Source: Caldifarciminota bacterium (GTDB lineage: Bacteria > Hydrothermota > UBA3073 > JACQXS01 > JAGMCI01). From it: a DNA stretch of 64,000 nucleotides. Location of the stretch: NCBI GenBank assembly GCA_023129325.1, contig JAGMCI010000033.1, forward strand, positions 1 through 64,000. Reading direction: 5' to 3'. This document shows positions 35,756-43,589 of this stretch, in pieces (position 1 is the first letter of the stretch; every line of letters starts with the position of its first letter). Position numbers and translations under genes: made by a program. The notes beneath the pieces are model-generated. The model ran no database searches and had not been told where the DNA came from. It saw nothing but the letters and a program-made list of their open reading frames with translations.

Positions 35756-35998
35756 TTATCTTTTAGTCGTTTTTTCCTCAATATATTTGATTGCTGCACC
35801 AACAGTGGTAAGTTTTTCTGCTTCTTCGTCTGAAATTTCTAAGCCAAATTTTTCCTCAAGGTCCATTACAAGTTCAACCGTATCAAGAGAATCTGCTCCC
35901 AAATCATCAATAAAGTGTGCTTCGTCAGTGACTTTTTTCTCGTCCACTCCAAGTTTTTCAATAATTAGTTTTCTTATATCTTCTCTTGCTCCCATCAC
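35756..35998 (-). CDS. acpP: Acyl carrier protein
   Basis: The 80-aa acidic helical protein carries the phosphopantetheine attachment serine in [19 protein letters not shown]. It carries growing acyl chains for FabF and presumably PlsX. The translation start could be the first or second codon (both [13 protein letters not shown]), with AGGGAGGT just upstream favouring the second. It has its own promoter within the end of tyrS and a long untranslated leader containing TTTGGAATTTGG-type repeats. Confidence 0.97.
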   Translation of the reverse strand: MMGAREDIRKLIIEKLGVDEKKVTDEAHFIDDLGADSLDTVELVMDLEEKFGLEISDEEAEKLTTVGAAIKYIEEKTTKR

Positions 35999-36094
35999 AT
36001 ACCTCCCTTTCTAAACAAATTCCAAATCCCAAGTACCAAATTCCAAACAGTTTGTAATTTAGAATTTAGATATTGTGATTTATTCATTAATGCT

Positions 36095-36122
36095 ATTATA
36101 GATAGAATTTTTAATTTGTCAA
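36095..36122 (-). promoter_or_regulatory. Promoter of acpP-fabF
   Basis: TTGACA (36122-36117) and TATAAT (36100-36095) are 16 nt apart on the minus strand. The -35 box overlaps the tyrS stop codon. Confidence 0.8.
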
Positions 36123-37312
36123 GTTTTTATTTTTAGAAATTTGCGCTTCCCGACTTTTAAAATCAAGTCTTTTGTGAGTTTAAGTTCAAGGTTTACATCT
36201 TTTACACGAACTTCATTTATTTTTACTCCACCTTGCCCAATTAATCGTCGAGCTTCACTGCGAGTCGAGACAAGCCCTGAATCTACAAGTAACTTTATTA
36301 TCCAGATTTTTCTTGCCCTTGGCTTATACTCTGGAATTTCTTTCGGAAATTTCCTTTTGCTAAAAACCTGCAAAAATTCTTCTTGGGTTTTTAATGCTTC
36401 TTGAGATGAGTGATACATTGAAACAACCTCGCGAGCCAGTCTTAATTTTATATCCATTGGGTTAGCACGAGAATCTTTTAAATCTTTTTCTATAGATTTT
36501 ATTTCCTGAACTGGAAGGTTGGTTGTCAATTTAAAATAATTAATGATTGAAGTATCAGGAATTGACATAAGCTTGCCAAACATTTGCTTTGAGGATTCAG
36601 TTATGCCCACATAATTATTATAACTTGAACTCATCTTTTTAACTCCATCAATGCCTTCAAGTAATGGCATTGTAATAGTAACTTGTGGCGGTTGCCTAAA
36701 TTCTCTTTGCAATTCTCTACCAAGAAGGAGATTCCATTTTTGGTCAGTTCCTCCAAGTTCAATGTCTGCTTCTGTTGCAACTGAGTCATATGCTTGAAAC
36801 AATGCGTAAAGCAACTCATGAATTGCAATTGGAATGTTATTTGAATATCTTTTTGAAAAATCATCACGCTTAAGCATTTGAGCAACAGTATAATTAGAGG
36901 CAATTTTTATTATGTTTTCTGGAGTGAGTTTGCTTAACCATTCTGAGTTGTGTTTGAATTCTACATGCTTTTCCAATAAAATTTTAAATATCTGTGGTCT
37001 ATAGTTTTCCATATTCTTTTTAATCTGCTCATTAGTTAATTGAGGCCTTGTTTTAGACCTTCCAGATGGGTCGCCAATTTTAGCAGTGAAATTTCCTACA
37101 ATAAGTATAGCTTTGTGACCAAGCTCTTGAAATTGTCTTAATTTTCGGAGAACCACTGCAGACCCAAGGTGAATATCTGGTCCGGTGGCATCTATTCCAA
37201 GTTTAACTCTTAAAGGTCTGTTTTCTCTTAACTTATTAATTAATTCCTCTTCAGGAATAATTTCATAAGTTCCTTTCTTTATTAATTTTAAAATTTCTTT
37301 TAACTTATCCAC
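36119..37312 (-). CDS. tyrS: Tyrosyl-tRNA synthetase
   Basis: The 397-aa class I synthetase has the HIGH-type motif in GPDIHLGSA, the KMSKS-type motif KKMSSS, the tyrosine-site sequence IELGGTDQKWN, and a C-terminal S4 RNA-binding domain (VSTRSEARRLIGQGGVKINE). It belongs to the longer TyrS group with family features DPSGRSKTRPQLT. The start is GTG at 37312. It lies 92 nt downstream of plsX with a hairpin repeat in the gap. Confidence 0.95.
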   Translation of the reverse strand: MDKLKEILKLIKKGTYEIIPEEELINKLRENRPLRVKLGIDATGPDIHLGSAVVLRKLRQFQELGHKAILIVGNFTAKIGDPSGRSKTRPQLTNEQIKKNMENYRPQIFKILLEKHVEFKHNSEWLSKLTPENIIKIASNYTVAQMLKRDDFSKRYSNNIPIAIHELLYALFQAYDSVATEADIELGGTDQKWNLLLGRELQREFRQPPQVTITMPLLEGIDGVKKMSSSYNNYVGITESSKQMFGKLMSIPDTSIINYFKLTTNLPVQEIKSIEKDLKDSRANPMDIKLRLAREVVSMYHSSQEALKTQEEFLQVFSKRKFPKEIPEYKPRARKIWIIKLLVDSGLVSTRSEARRLIGQGGVKINEVRVKDVNLELKLTKDLILKVGKRKFLKIKT

Positions 37313-37332
37313 TTATGGCTTTTTATCTCTTA

Positions 37333-37357
37333 TCCCGCACATAATCTATGTGCGGGA
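37333..37357. repeat. Hairpin TCCCGCACATA-ATC-TATGTGCGGGA
   Basis: Perfect 11-bp arms (10 GC-rich plus closing) with a 3-nt loop between plsX and tyrS. It is a short-loop sibling of the element at 31868-31916. Confidence 0.8.
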
Positions 37358-37403
37358 CTCTTTCTATCCTTGGTAACTTTATAAAAGATGATTTTTTGAA
37401 TTG

Positions 37404-38369
37404 TCAGACAGCCTCCCGTCTCCTGAAGAAACTTTCTATGTGCTCGTTTACGCCCGATTTTACATATTTTGCTGCAGTGTAAATAGCATTCCTTATGGCT
37501 TTTGAAGTAGACCTTCCATGACATATTATGGTTACGCCTTTAGTTCCGAGAAGTAATGCTCCTCCATATTCCTCGTAATTCATTTTCGAGAAGAACTTTT
37601 TGAGTGAAGGAACAAGAAGAACTCCACCAATTTTTGCTTTAAAGGAACTCTTTATAGCTTCTTTTATTGAATCATAAGTCACTGCAATTATACTTTCGCC
37701 AAATTTAAGTAGTGTATTTCCCACCACGCCTTCACATATTACAACATCACTTACCCCATCTAAAATCTTATGTCCCTCAATATTGCCTATAAAATTTAAA
37801 TGCGAATCTTGTAACAGCTTAAAAGCTTCACGGGTTAATGTATTCCCTTTTATATCTTCTTCACCTATTGAAAGAAGCGCTACTGATGGATTCTTCTTGC
37901 CAGTAAGTCCTTCTATACATAAAACTCCCATTATTCCAAATTGGAATAAATCTTCGGGTTTTACCAAGATGGTTGCCCCTACATCAAGAATGAAAGTAGA
38001 ACCATTTTTTGTTGGGAAAAAAGTACCCAGAGCTGGACGTCTCACTCCTTTAAGTCTCCCTAATTGAAGGGAAGCAAATATCATGTAAGCGCCTGTATTT
38101 CCAGCCCCCACAAAAGCGTCAATCTGTCCAGTTTTTTGGAGTTGAGTGCCAATTGCTATGCTTGAGTCTTTTTTCCTAAGTGCTTTTTGAGGAAGCTCAT
38201 CCATACTTATAGTAGTTGGGGCATGAATAATCTTGCTTGAATCAATTTTATCTTCAAGCTGAGTTTTATCTCCTATCAACCTTAAATTTAAATCAGTTAT
38301 ATCCTTTACAGCGTCTATAACAACTTGGGGGGCATAATCGCCCCCCATAGCATCAATTCCTATAATCAT
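37404..38369 (-). CDS. plsX: Phosphate acyltransferase
   Basis: The 321-aa protein makes acyl-phosphate from acyl-ACP for phosphatidic acid synthesis. It has the PlsX start IIGIDAMGGDYAPQVV, KDSSIAIG, VGAGNTGAYM and the conserved GGALLLGTKGVTIICHG. Length is standard. It overlaps the OmpA-family gene upstream by 4 nt (ATGA). The usual downstream fabH is missing, and tyrS follows instead. Confidence 0.95.
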   Translation of the reverse strand: MIIGIDAMGGDYAPQVVIDAVKDITDLNLRLIGDKTQLEDKIDSSKIIHAPTTISMDELPQKALRKKDSSIAIGTQLQKTGQIDAFVGAGNTGAYMIFASLQLGRLKGVRRPALGTFFPTKNGSTFILDVGATILVKPEDLFQFGIMGVLCIEGLTGKKNPSVALLSIGEEDIKGNTLTREAFKLLQDSHLNFIGNIEGHKILDGVSDVVICEGVVGNTLLKFGESIIAVTYDSIKEAIKSSFKAKIGGVLLVPSLKKFFSKMNYEEYGGALLLGTKGVTIICHGRSTSKAIRNAIYTAAKYVKSGVNEHIESFFRRREAV

Positions 38370-40468
38370 TTAGATAAGATGCGGAACTCTATTCTTCTAT
38401 TTTGGGCACGTCCTTCTTTAGTTTTGTTACTTGCAATTGGCTGAGTTTTGCCGTATCCGCAGGCAGTGAGTCTATCGTATGAAATGCCATGTGTTCCAAG
38501 ATATTTCCTCACCGCTTCAGCCCGAAGTTGAGAGAGCTTGAGATTATATGAATCATCTCCCACAGAGTCCGTATGCCCTGCAATCTCAATCTTTACAGTA
38601 GGATGTTCTTCAAGAAGCTCCACAGCATGGCCTAAAATGGGGTAAGAAGATGATAAAATAGTAGCTTTACCACTTGCAAAGTTTATACCTTTAAGGACAA
38701 TTTTTTCCTCTTTTTTAAAGAGTGTAAAATTCTTTATCATTGTGGCTTCCGGCTCGCAGACTATTACTGCTCCCTCTGAAGTATAGCCCTCAGCTTCTAC
38801 TTTTATTGTATAAGTACCTGGGGGAATTTCTGTCTTGTAAGTTCCTGTTTCAGGATCAGTTTTAATACTTGGAAGTCCAGTTTCTGGGAACTTAATTTCA
38901 GCAAGAATACCTTTATGAATAGAATAATCTGTTATCTTGCCAGCAAGAATAGCCCTTCGTTCTATAGGAATAAGTTCTATATTCAAAAGTGTTGTTTCAT
39001 CAATCTTGCAAACAATAGGCTGTGTGAATGTTGCGTAACCTGTTTTCTTAACCTCAACTGCATAAGTGCCTGGAGGTAATTCTGTCTTGTAGACTCCTGA
39101 TATATCACTTCTTATCTCTGGCAACTGAGTTTCAGGAAAAGAAATTGTTGCCATACACGGTGTTTCAGTAACTTTATCTATAATCCGTCCTGTTAAAATA
39201 GAGATGGGAACTTTCTTACGCTCAAGTGCAAAATTAACAATATTCTTCTGGTCAGGTTCTATTGAGACAGCAACAGTTGGAGCCGGCTCGTATTCTCCTT
39301 CCTGAAGTGGAGAAGCTTGAATCATAGTTTTTCCAACAGGAAGTTCAATTTTATAATATCCAGACTCATCAGTTATTACTGTGGTATCAAACTCTATAAA
39401 GGAAAGTATCGCTTCAATTGGTTTTTCAGTGGCTTTATCAACAACCTTCCCAGCAATTATTCCTTTCTCTATGGGAGGTCTTATGAAATCAAATCCTTTT
39501 GAGATAGCTAAATTAATTGCCCAAGGAGGATTAGCCCCAAATCCACTTTGGATATTTATAGGAGGAGAAGAACTAAAGTTAGTATCAGCTCCTGCTAACT
39601 TAAAATCCATTGAAAGAGTAATCCATGAATTTTTACCAGTCTCAAATCTTAAACCAGGTGATAAACAAAAACCTCCATCATTATAAATATTATTTACTCG
39701 TTTTTCTCCATAGACCTCCACAAACGGCGTAAACCTATAATAGTCAAACTCTATTCCTGCACCATAACTTAACTTATTACAGGTATCAGGATGAGGATAA
39801 ATCATATATCCACCATTAATATGGACTTTTATAGATGGATAAGTTGGAAAGTTAATAGTGAGAAGCCCTTTACCTCCATATGTATAACCTCCGGCAGTAA
39901 AGAACCTGTGTATCCCACCTTTATTAAATCTGTAAGACTTACCAAAAAGAGAATTAATAGCTGGAGTTGTTGAAATATCCTCCCGTTCATCACCCAAAGG
40001 GATAGTAATTACAGGATGGACACCTAAGTCAAATAGTTTTGTGAATCCCGGACTTGCTAATCGTATAGCTTGAGTGGGGCTAAATTTCATTCCTAACTCT
40101 ATGTCTGAAAATCCATAACTTAAGCATACTGAGCCAGTGACCTCTTTATTTGTTTCCATTACATCAAGAAGATATCTGGAATTTAAATTTAAAGATAGAT
40201 AATTAGTAAACGAAAATCCAATTCCAAGCGAGATATCTAAAATTGCACATCTATTCATTGGTAAAGCACTATCCGAAGGGATTAAATACCCTATCTTTTC
40301 CGTTCTTTTACCCGTATAACCCCAAATTCCTAAACTATAACTAAGTCTACCAAGCTTCTCTGGACTTGCTGATATTATCTTATTAAGTCCACTTGTTCCT
40401 GTTGAAGTAGGAGCTCCTGATAAAGAGTACCCTAAAAATATACCGATAATAAATAATAACTTTTTCAT
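38366..40468 (-). CDS. OmpA-family outer-membrane protein with CarboxypepD-regulatory-like repeats
   Basis: The 700-aa protein has a signal peptide (LLFIIGIFLGYSLSGA), a beta-barrel-like N-terminal half to about residue 340 (alternating amphipathic strands ending in aromatic residues), and three carboxypeptidase-regulatory-like beta domains (GKVVDKATEKPIEAILSF, GRIIDKVTETPCMATISF, GKITDYSIHKGILAEIKF). A C-terminal OmpA peptidoglycan-binding domain closes it (IEIAGHTDSVGDDSYNLKLS ... LTACGYGKTQPIASN). It probably tethers the outer membrane to peptidoglycan and may be part of a PorE-like type IX anchor, but the latter is speculation. It has its own promoter and an AGGAGGT ribosome-binding site. 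Confidence 0.88.
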   Translation of the reverse strand: MKKLLFIIGIFLGYSLSGAPTSTGTSGLNKIISASPEKLGRLSYSLGIWGYTGKRTEKIGYLIPSDSALPMNRCAILDISLGIGFSFTNYLSLNLNSRYLLDVMETNKEVTGSVCLSYGFSDIELGMKFSPTQAIRLASPGFTKLFDLGVHPVITIPLGDEREDISTTPAINSLFGKSYRFNKGGIHRFFTAGGYTYGGKGLLTINFPTYPSIKVHINGGYMIYPHPDTCNKLSYGAGIEFDYYRFTPFVEVYGEKRVNNIYNDGGFCLSPGLRFETGKNSWITLSMDFKLAGADTNFSSSPPINIQSGFGANPPWAINLAISKGFDFIRPPIEKGIIAGKVVDKATEKPIEAILSFIEFDTTVITDESGYYKIELPVGKTMIQASPLQEGEYEPAPTVAVSIEPDQKNIVNFALERKKVPISILTGRIIDKVTETPCMATISFPETQLPEIRSDISGVYKTELPPGTYAVEVKKTGYATFTQPIVCKIDETTLLNIELIPIERRAILAGKITDYSIHKGILAEIKFPETGLPSIKTDPETGTYKTEIPPGTYTIKVEAEGYTSEGAVIVCEPEATMIKNFTLFKKEEKIVLKGINFASGKATILSSSYPILGHAVELLEEHPTVKIEIAGHTDSVGDDSYNLKLSQLRAEAVRKYLGTHGISYDRLTACGYGKTQPIASNKTKEGRAQNRRIEFRILSK

Positions 40469-40486
40469 TGTTTACCTCCTACTGAC

Positions 40487-40514
40487 AAAATAGCACTAAA
40501 TATAATTTTGTCAA
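40487..40514 (-). promoter_or_regulatory. Promoter of the OmpA-family gene and plsX
   Basis: TTGACA (40514-40509) and TATTTT (40492-40487) are 16 nt apart on the minus strand behind a TTTTTTTC tract. It is divergent from the prfA promoter. Confidence 0.65.
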
Positions 40515-40523
40515 GAAAAAAAG

Positions 40524-40551
40524 TTGACATTTATAATGATTAGAATATAAT
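40524..40551 (+). promoter_or_regulatory. Consensus promoter of the prfA operon, leaderless geometry
   Basis: TTGACA (40524-40529) and TATAAT (40546-40551) are separated by 16 nt. The -10 box ends 7 nt before the prfA ATG, so transcription should start at or next to the start codon, and no Shine-Dalgarno is present. Confidence 0.85.
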
Positions 40552-40558
40552 AAAATAT

Positions 40559-41689
40559 ATGGCTAAAGAATTGGCTCATAGGATTGGAGATTTGGAAAAA
40601 AGGCTTAAGGAGTTAAATCAGCTTCTTGCTTCCAACCTGCCCGACAACACGCAGGTGGGTAGCTTAAAGGATAGAAAAAAGTTCATAGAGTTATCTCAAG
40701 AGCATCACGAGATTTCTAAACTCCTAATCCTTTGGAATAAACATTGTGATTTAATGATTCGAATTTCTGAAGATGAACATATTTTGCATTCCGGACCTGC
40801 CTCGCCGTCAGGCGGGGACGAAGAGCTAAAATCCGTCGCCATAGAAGAACTTACTGAGCTTAAAACAGAAAAAGAAAAGTTGGAAAAGGAGATTTCGGCT
40901 TTTTTTGCTCCAAATGACCTGAACGATAGTCGGAATGTAATAATGGAGGTAAGGCAGAGTGCTGGTGGAGATGAAGCTTCTCTCTTTGCCCGTGACCTAT
41001 TCCGAATGTATTCAAAATATGCTGAGCAAAATCACTGGAAAATTGAAATTTTGAATTCTCACACTACCTCAATTGGGGGTTTTAAAGAAATTGTATACTA
41101 TGTGAAAGGAAAGGATGTTTACAAAAAACTAAAGTATGAAAGTGGAGTTCACAGAGTTCAGCGAGTTCCAATAACAGAATCTGGAGGCAGAATTCATACT
41201 TCTACAGTTACTGTGTGTGTTCTTCCCGAAGCTTCGCCAGTTGATATAAAAGTTAACCCCAATGACATAAAAACCGAAACTTTTAGAGCAGGTGGACATG
41301 GAGGACAAAATGTAAATAAAGTCTCTACTGCTGTTAGGCTTATTCATATCCCAACTAATATAACCGTAGTTTGTCAGGATGAGCGTTCTCAATATCAAAA
41401 CAAAGTAAAGGCAATGCGCATCTTACTTGCCAGACTTTATGAACTTAAAAGAAGAAAACAAGAGGAAAAAATCCAATCTACCCGCAAAGAACAAATAAAA
41501 GACGGTGAAAGAGCTGAAAAAATAAGAACTTATAACTACCCACAACAAAGAATCACTGACCATCGTATAAATATTAGGCTTTATAAACTTGATTCCATAC
41601 TTAATGGAAATCTTGATGAATTAATAAATGCAATAGAAAATGCAAGTAAAGGAAGTTCTCAAATATACAACTCAATCCCTGCAAAATAA
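40559..41689 (+). CDS. prfA: Peptide chain release factor 1
   Basis: The 376-aa protein recognises UAA and UAG. It contains the catalytic GGQ in [15 protein letters not shown], an RF1-type codon-recognition region near [13 protein letters not shown], and the usual N-terminal coiled coil. It is slightly longer than typical RF1 (about 355-360 aa). The extra residues are in the N-terminal helical domain, where two GC-rich palindromes are inserted in frame (NLPDNTQVG at 40635-40660 and [10 protein letters not shown] at 40796-40830). The start ATG lies 7 nt from the -10 box. Its end overlaps prmC by 50 nt. PrmC methylates the GGQ glutamine, so the pair is functionally linked. Confidence 0.96.
   Translation: MAKELAHRIGDLEKRLKELNQLLASNLPDNTQVGSLKDRKKFIELSQEHHEISKLLILWNKHCDLMIRISEDEHILHSGPASPSGGDEELKSVAIEELTELKTEKEKLEKEISAFFAPNDLNDSRNVIMEVRQSAGGDEASLFARDLFRMYSKYAEQNHWKIEILNSHTTSIGGFKEIVYYVKGKDVYKKLKYESGVHRVQRVPITESGGRIHTSTVTVCVLPEASPVDIKVNPNDIKTETFRAGGHGGQNVNKVSTAVRLIHIPTNITVVCQDERSQYQNKVKAMRILLARLYELKRRKQEEKIQSTRKEQIKDGERAEKIRTYNYPQQRITDHRINIRLYKLDSILNGNLDELINAIENASKGSSQIYNSIPAK
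40635..40660. repeat. In-frame palindrome ACCTGC...GCAGGT in prfA
   Basis: ACCTGCCCGACAACACGCAG then GTGGGT has 6-bp arms and encodes NLPDNTQVG in the N-terminal helical domain of RF1. Confidence 0.65.
40796..40817. repeat. In-frame CCTGCCT...AGGCGGG palindrome in prfA
   Basis: CCTGCCTCGCCGTCAGGCGG followed by GG encodes PASPSGG at a point where RF1 relatives have a helix-loop boundary. Confidence 0.7.
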
Positions 41690-42509
41690 GGGAATTGATA
41701 AGCCAGAACTTGAGGCAGAAATTCTTATCTCTCAAGTTTTGAAATTCAATAGAGTTTCTCTTTATTCTAAAGATAGAAAAAATTTATCTGACTTTGAACT
41801 TGATAATATATTTAAAACTATAAAAAGGAGACTTAATCATGAACCTTTACAATATTTGACTCATAAGGTAAATTTTCTTGGTTTTGATTTTCTAATTGAT
41901 GCTCCTACTTTTATCCCAAGACCCGAAACCGAAATCATTGTTCAAACTCTTCTGAAACAGGTAGGGGCGTATCGCCTGTCTCGCCGAGCCAAGGCAGACA
42001 ATACGCCCCTACTAATTTTTGACATAGGCACAGGATGTGGTGTGATTGCAATAGCCTGCCTGAAATTATTGCCACAAGCTACAGCTTATGTCTCTGATAT
42101 AATTGACCTTAAACTCGCTAAACAAAATGCAGAAATGCTTGGAGTTAGTAATAGAATAAATTTTATATGCGGCAATTTACTTGACCCATTTAAATTAAAT
42201 GAAAAAGCGGATTTTATAGTTTCTAATCCTCCTTATATACCAATATCACTTATTTCAACTCTCCAGCCAGAGATAAGATTATTTGAATCCCGTAGTTCAA
42301 TAGATGGTGGTGAGGAAGGATTGGTTTTTATTTATAATTTAATAAAAGAGACTCCTTTATATCTTAAACCATCAGGGATACTCTTGTTAGAAATTTCACC
42401 TGAACAGAAATCTAAAGTGGAAAATAAAGCTTTAGACTATTTTAAAGAAGTGGACTTTATTAGAGATTTTTCTAATAATTTTCGTGTTCTTGTAGCAAAA
42501 TGCATATAG
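41640..42509 (+). CDS. prmC: Release factor glutamine methyltransferase
   Basis: The 289-aa SAM-dependent enzyme methylates the GGQ glutamine of RF1/RF2. Visible are the N-terminal helical domain ([20 protein letters not shown]), IPRPETE, the SAM site [13 protein letters not shown] and the catalytic NPPY. The start lies 50 nt inside prfA and is supported by conservation of the N-terminal domain. Between the linker strand and the SAM motif, a 52-nt palindromic element (41961-42012) adds [15 protein letters not shown] in frame, at a surface loop before strand 1. The end overlaps nadK by 10 nt. Confidence 0.95.
   Translation: MQVKEVLKYTTQSLQNKGIDKPELEAEILISQVLKFNRVSLYSKDRKNLSDFELDNIFKTIKRRLNHEPLQYLTHKVNFLGFDFLIDAPTFIPRPETEIIVQTLLKQVGAYRLSRRAKADNTPLLIFDIGTGCGVIAIACLKLLPQATAYVSDIIDLKLAKQNAEMLGVSNRINFICGNLLDPFKLNEKADFIVSNPPYIPISLISTLQPEIRLFESRSSIDGGEEGLVFIYNLIKETPLYLKPSGILLLEISPEQKSKVENKALDYFKEVDFIRDFSNNFRVLVAKCI
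41961..42012. repeat. 52-nt palindromic element GTAGGGGCGTAT...ATACGCCCCTAC inside prmC
   Basis: Perfect 12-nt terminal inverted repeats flank CGCCTGTCTCGCCGAGCCAA and GGCAGACA. A 28-nt version lacking the centre is at 52953-52980 in the WD40 gene, and GTAGGGGC ends recur at 17281 and 63177. Confidence 0.88.
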
Positions 42510-43366
42510 GAATTATTGCAAATCCTGAAAAAAAACTTGTCTATTCAATTGTTCCTGAGCTTATTCAATGGTTGCTACAAAATAGGCAACAAGTCTTTAT
42601 AGGCGAAGCGATACAACCTGTAAATCAACAGATTAGTCTTGGAGAAAAATGTCCTAAAGCCACTGTATGCAAACTTGAAGAACTGCCTCGTCTATGCGAT
42701 GTCATTTTTGCCATAGGTGGGGATGGCACCCTGTTAAAAACAGCCAGAGTTGTGGGAAGCTCAGGAGTTCCTATTCTTGGAATTAATCTCGGAGGACTTG
42801 GATTCCTAACAGAAGTAGCTCTTGATACCCTGTATCCTGCACTTGCTAAATTGCTTAAATCAGATTATAAAATAGAGTCAAGAATGGTCTTGGAAACCAG
42901 TGTGAGAGACTGCAAGTTTTATTCTCTAAATGATACAGTCATCACAGGAACTGGTGCAGGCAGAATGCTCCAATTTATGATTTACATAAATGGTAGCTAT
43001 GTCTCGGAGTTTTCATCTGATGGTTTAATAATCTCAACCCCGACTGGCTCTACTGCTTATTCTCTTGCTGCTCTTGGACCTATCCTGCATCCAGAAGTAG
43101 AGGCGATTGTGCTTAATTTAATATGTCCTCATACATTGGGAGCAAGGCCAATAGTTATGTCAAATGATTCAATTATAGAAGTAGAATGTAAAAGTAGTAA
43201 TACAGCTCTTGTAATAGATGGACAGGAAAGCGTTCCGTTAAAACAAGGAGAAAAAGTTGTTTTTCGTAAGGCAGACTACAAAATTAAATTAATAAAGTCA
43301 TCTGCCCGTGATTTTTATGAAATCCTTAGAACTAAATTAAAGTGGGGGGGAGGCAAGGAAAGATAA
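42500..43366 (+). CDS. nadK: NAD kinase
   Basis: The 288-aa protein phosphorylates NAD to NADP. It has the defining motifs FAIGGDGTLLKTARV (GGDGT), NLGGLGFLTE and SDGLIISTPTGSTAYSLAALG. The length is standard. It overlaps prmC by 10 nt, giving a tight prfA-prmC-nadK operon. It is the last gene before the accessory Hsp70 module. Confidence 0.96.
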   Translation: MHIGIIANPEKKLVYSIVPELIQWLLQNRQQVFIGEAIQPVNQQISLGEKCPKATVCKLEELPRLCDVIFAIGGDGTLLKTARVVGSSGVPILGINLGGLGFLTEVALDTLYPALAKLLKSDYKIESRMVLETSVRDCKFYSLNDTVITGTGAGRMLQFMIYINGSYVSEFSSDGLIISTPTGSTAYSLAALGPILHPEVEAIVLNLICPHTLGARPIVMSNDSIIEVECKSSNTALVIDGQESVPLKQGEKVVFRKADYKIKLIKSSARDFYEILRTKLKWGGGKER

Positions 43367-43446
43367 ACTCATTTGGGGCATCTTTAAGTGATGGTTACAA
43401 TATTTAAGTGAAAGAGCAAAATCATGGAAGCTGTGAATAAAGAGAA

Positions 43447-43505
43447 GAACATTTCGCACAAGAGATGAAGCTATTCGGTCTGGTCGTAGACCTTGCAAAA
43501 TGTTC
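43447..43505. promoter_or_regulatory. Large imperfect stem-loop in front of the Hsp70 module
   Basis: GAACATTTCGCACAAG (from 43447) pairs with CTTGCAAAATGTTC (ending 43505). A second hairpin GGTCT-GGTCGT-AGACC lies inside. It is a regulatory RNA structure, a terminator of the nadK operon lacking a strong T-tract, or the edge of the inserted module; the sequence alone does not decide. Confidence 0.5.
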
Positions 43506-43523
43506 GTTGTTATATTATTTCTG

Positions 43524-43551
43524 TTGACTTTCTTGGGAGTAAGTGTAATTT
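43524..43551 (+). promoter_or_regulatory. Possible promoter of the Hsp70/kinase-AAA module
   Basis: TTGACT (43524-43529) and TAATTT (43546-43551) are 16 nt apart, about 38 nt before the GTG start of the first module gene. It is weaker than the other promoters in the window. Confidence 0.4.
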
Positions 43552-43589
43552 TTTAAAATAGAAGTCAGTTTGAAAGAAAGTAGTTAAAA

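Noticed and set aside
43500-43556. 18-aa hydrophobic mini-ORF MFVVILFLLTFLGVSVIF before the Hsp70 module
   Set aside because: It overlaps the predicted promoter and stem-loop, has no ribosome-binding site, and is easily explained by T-rich DNA.
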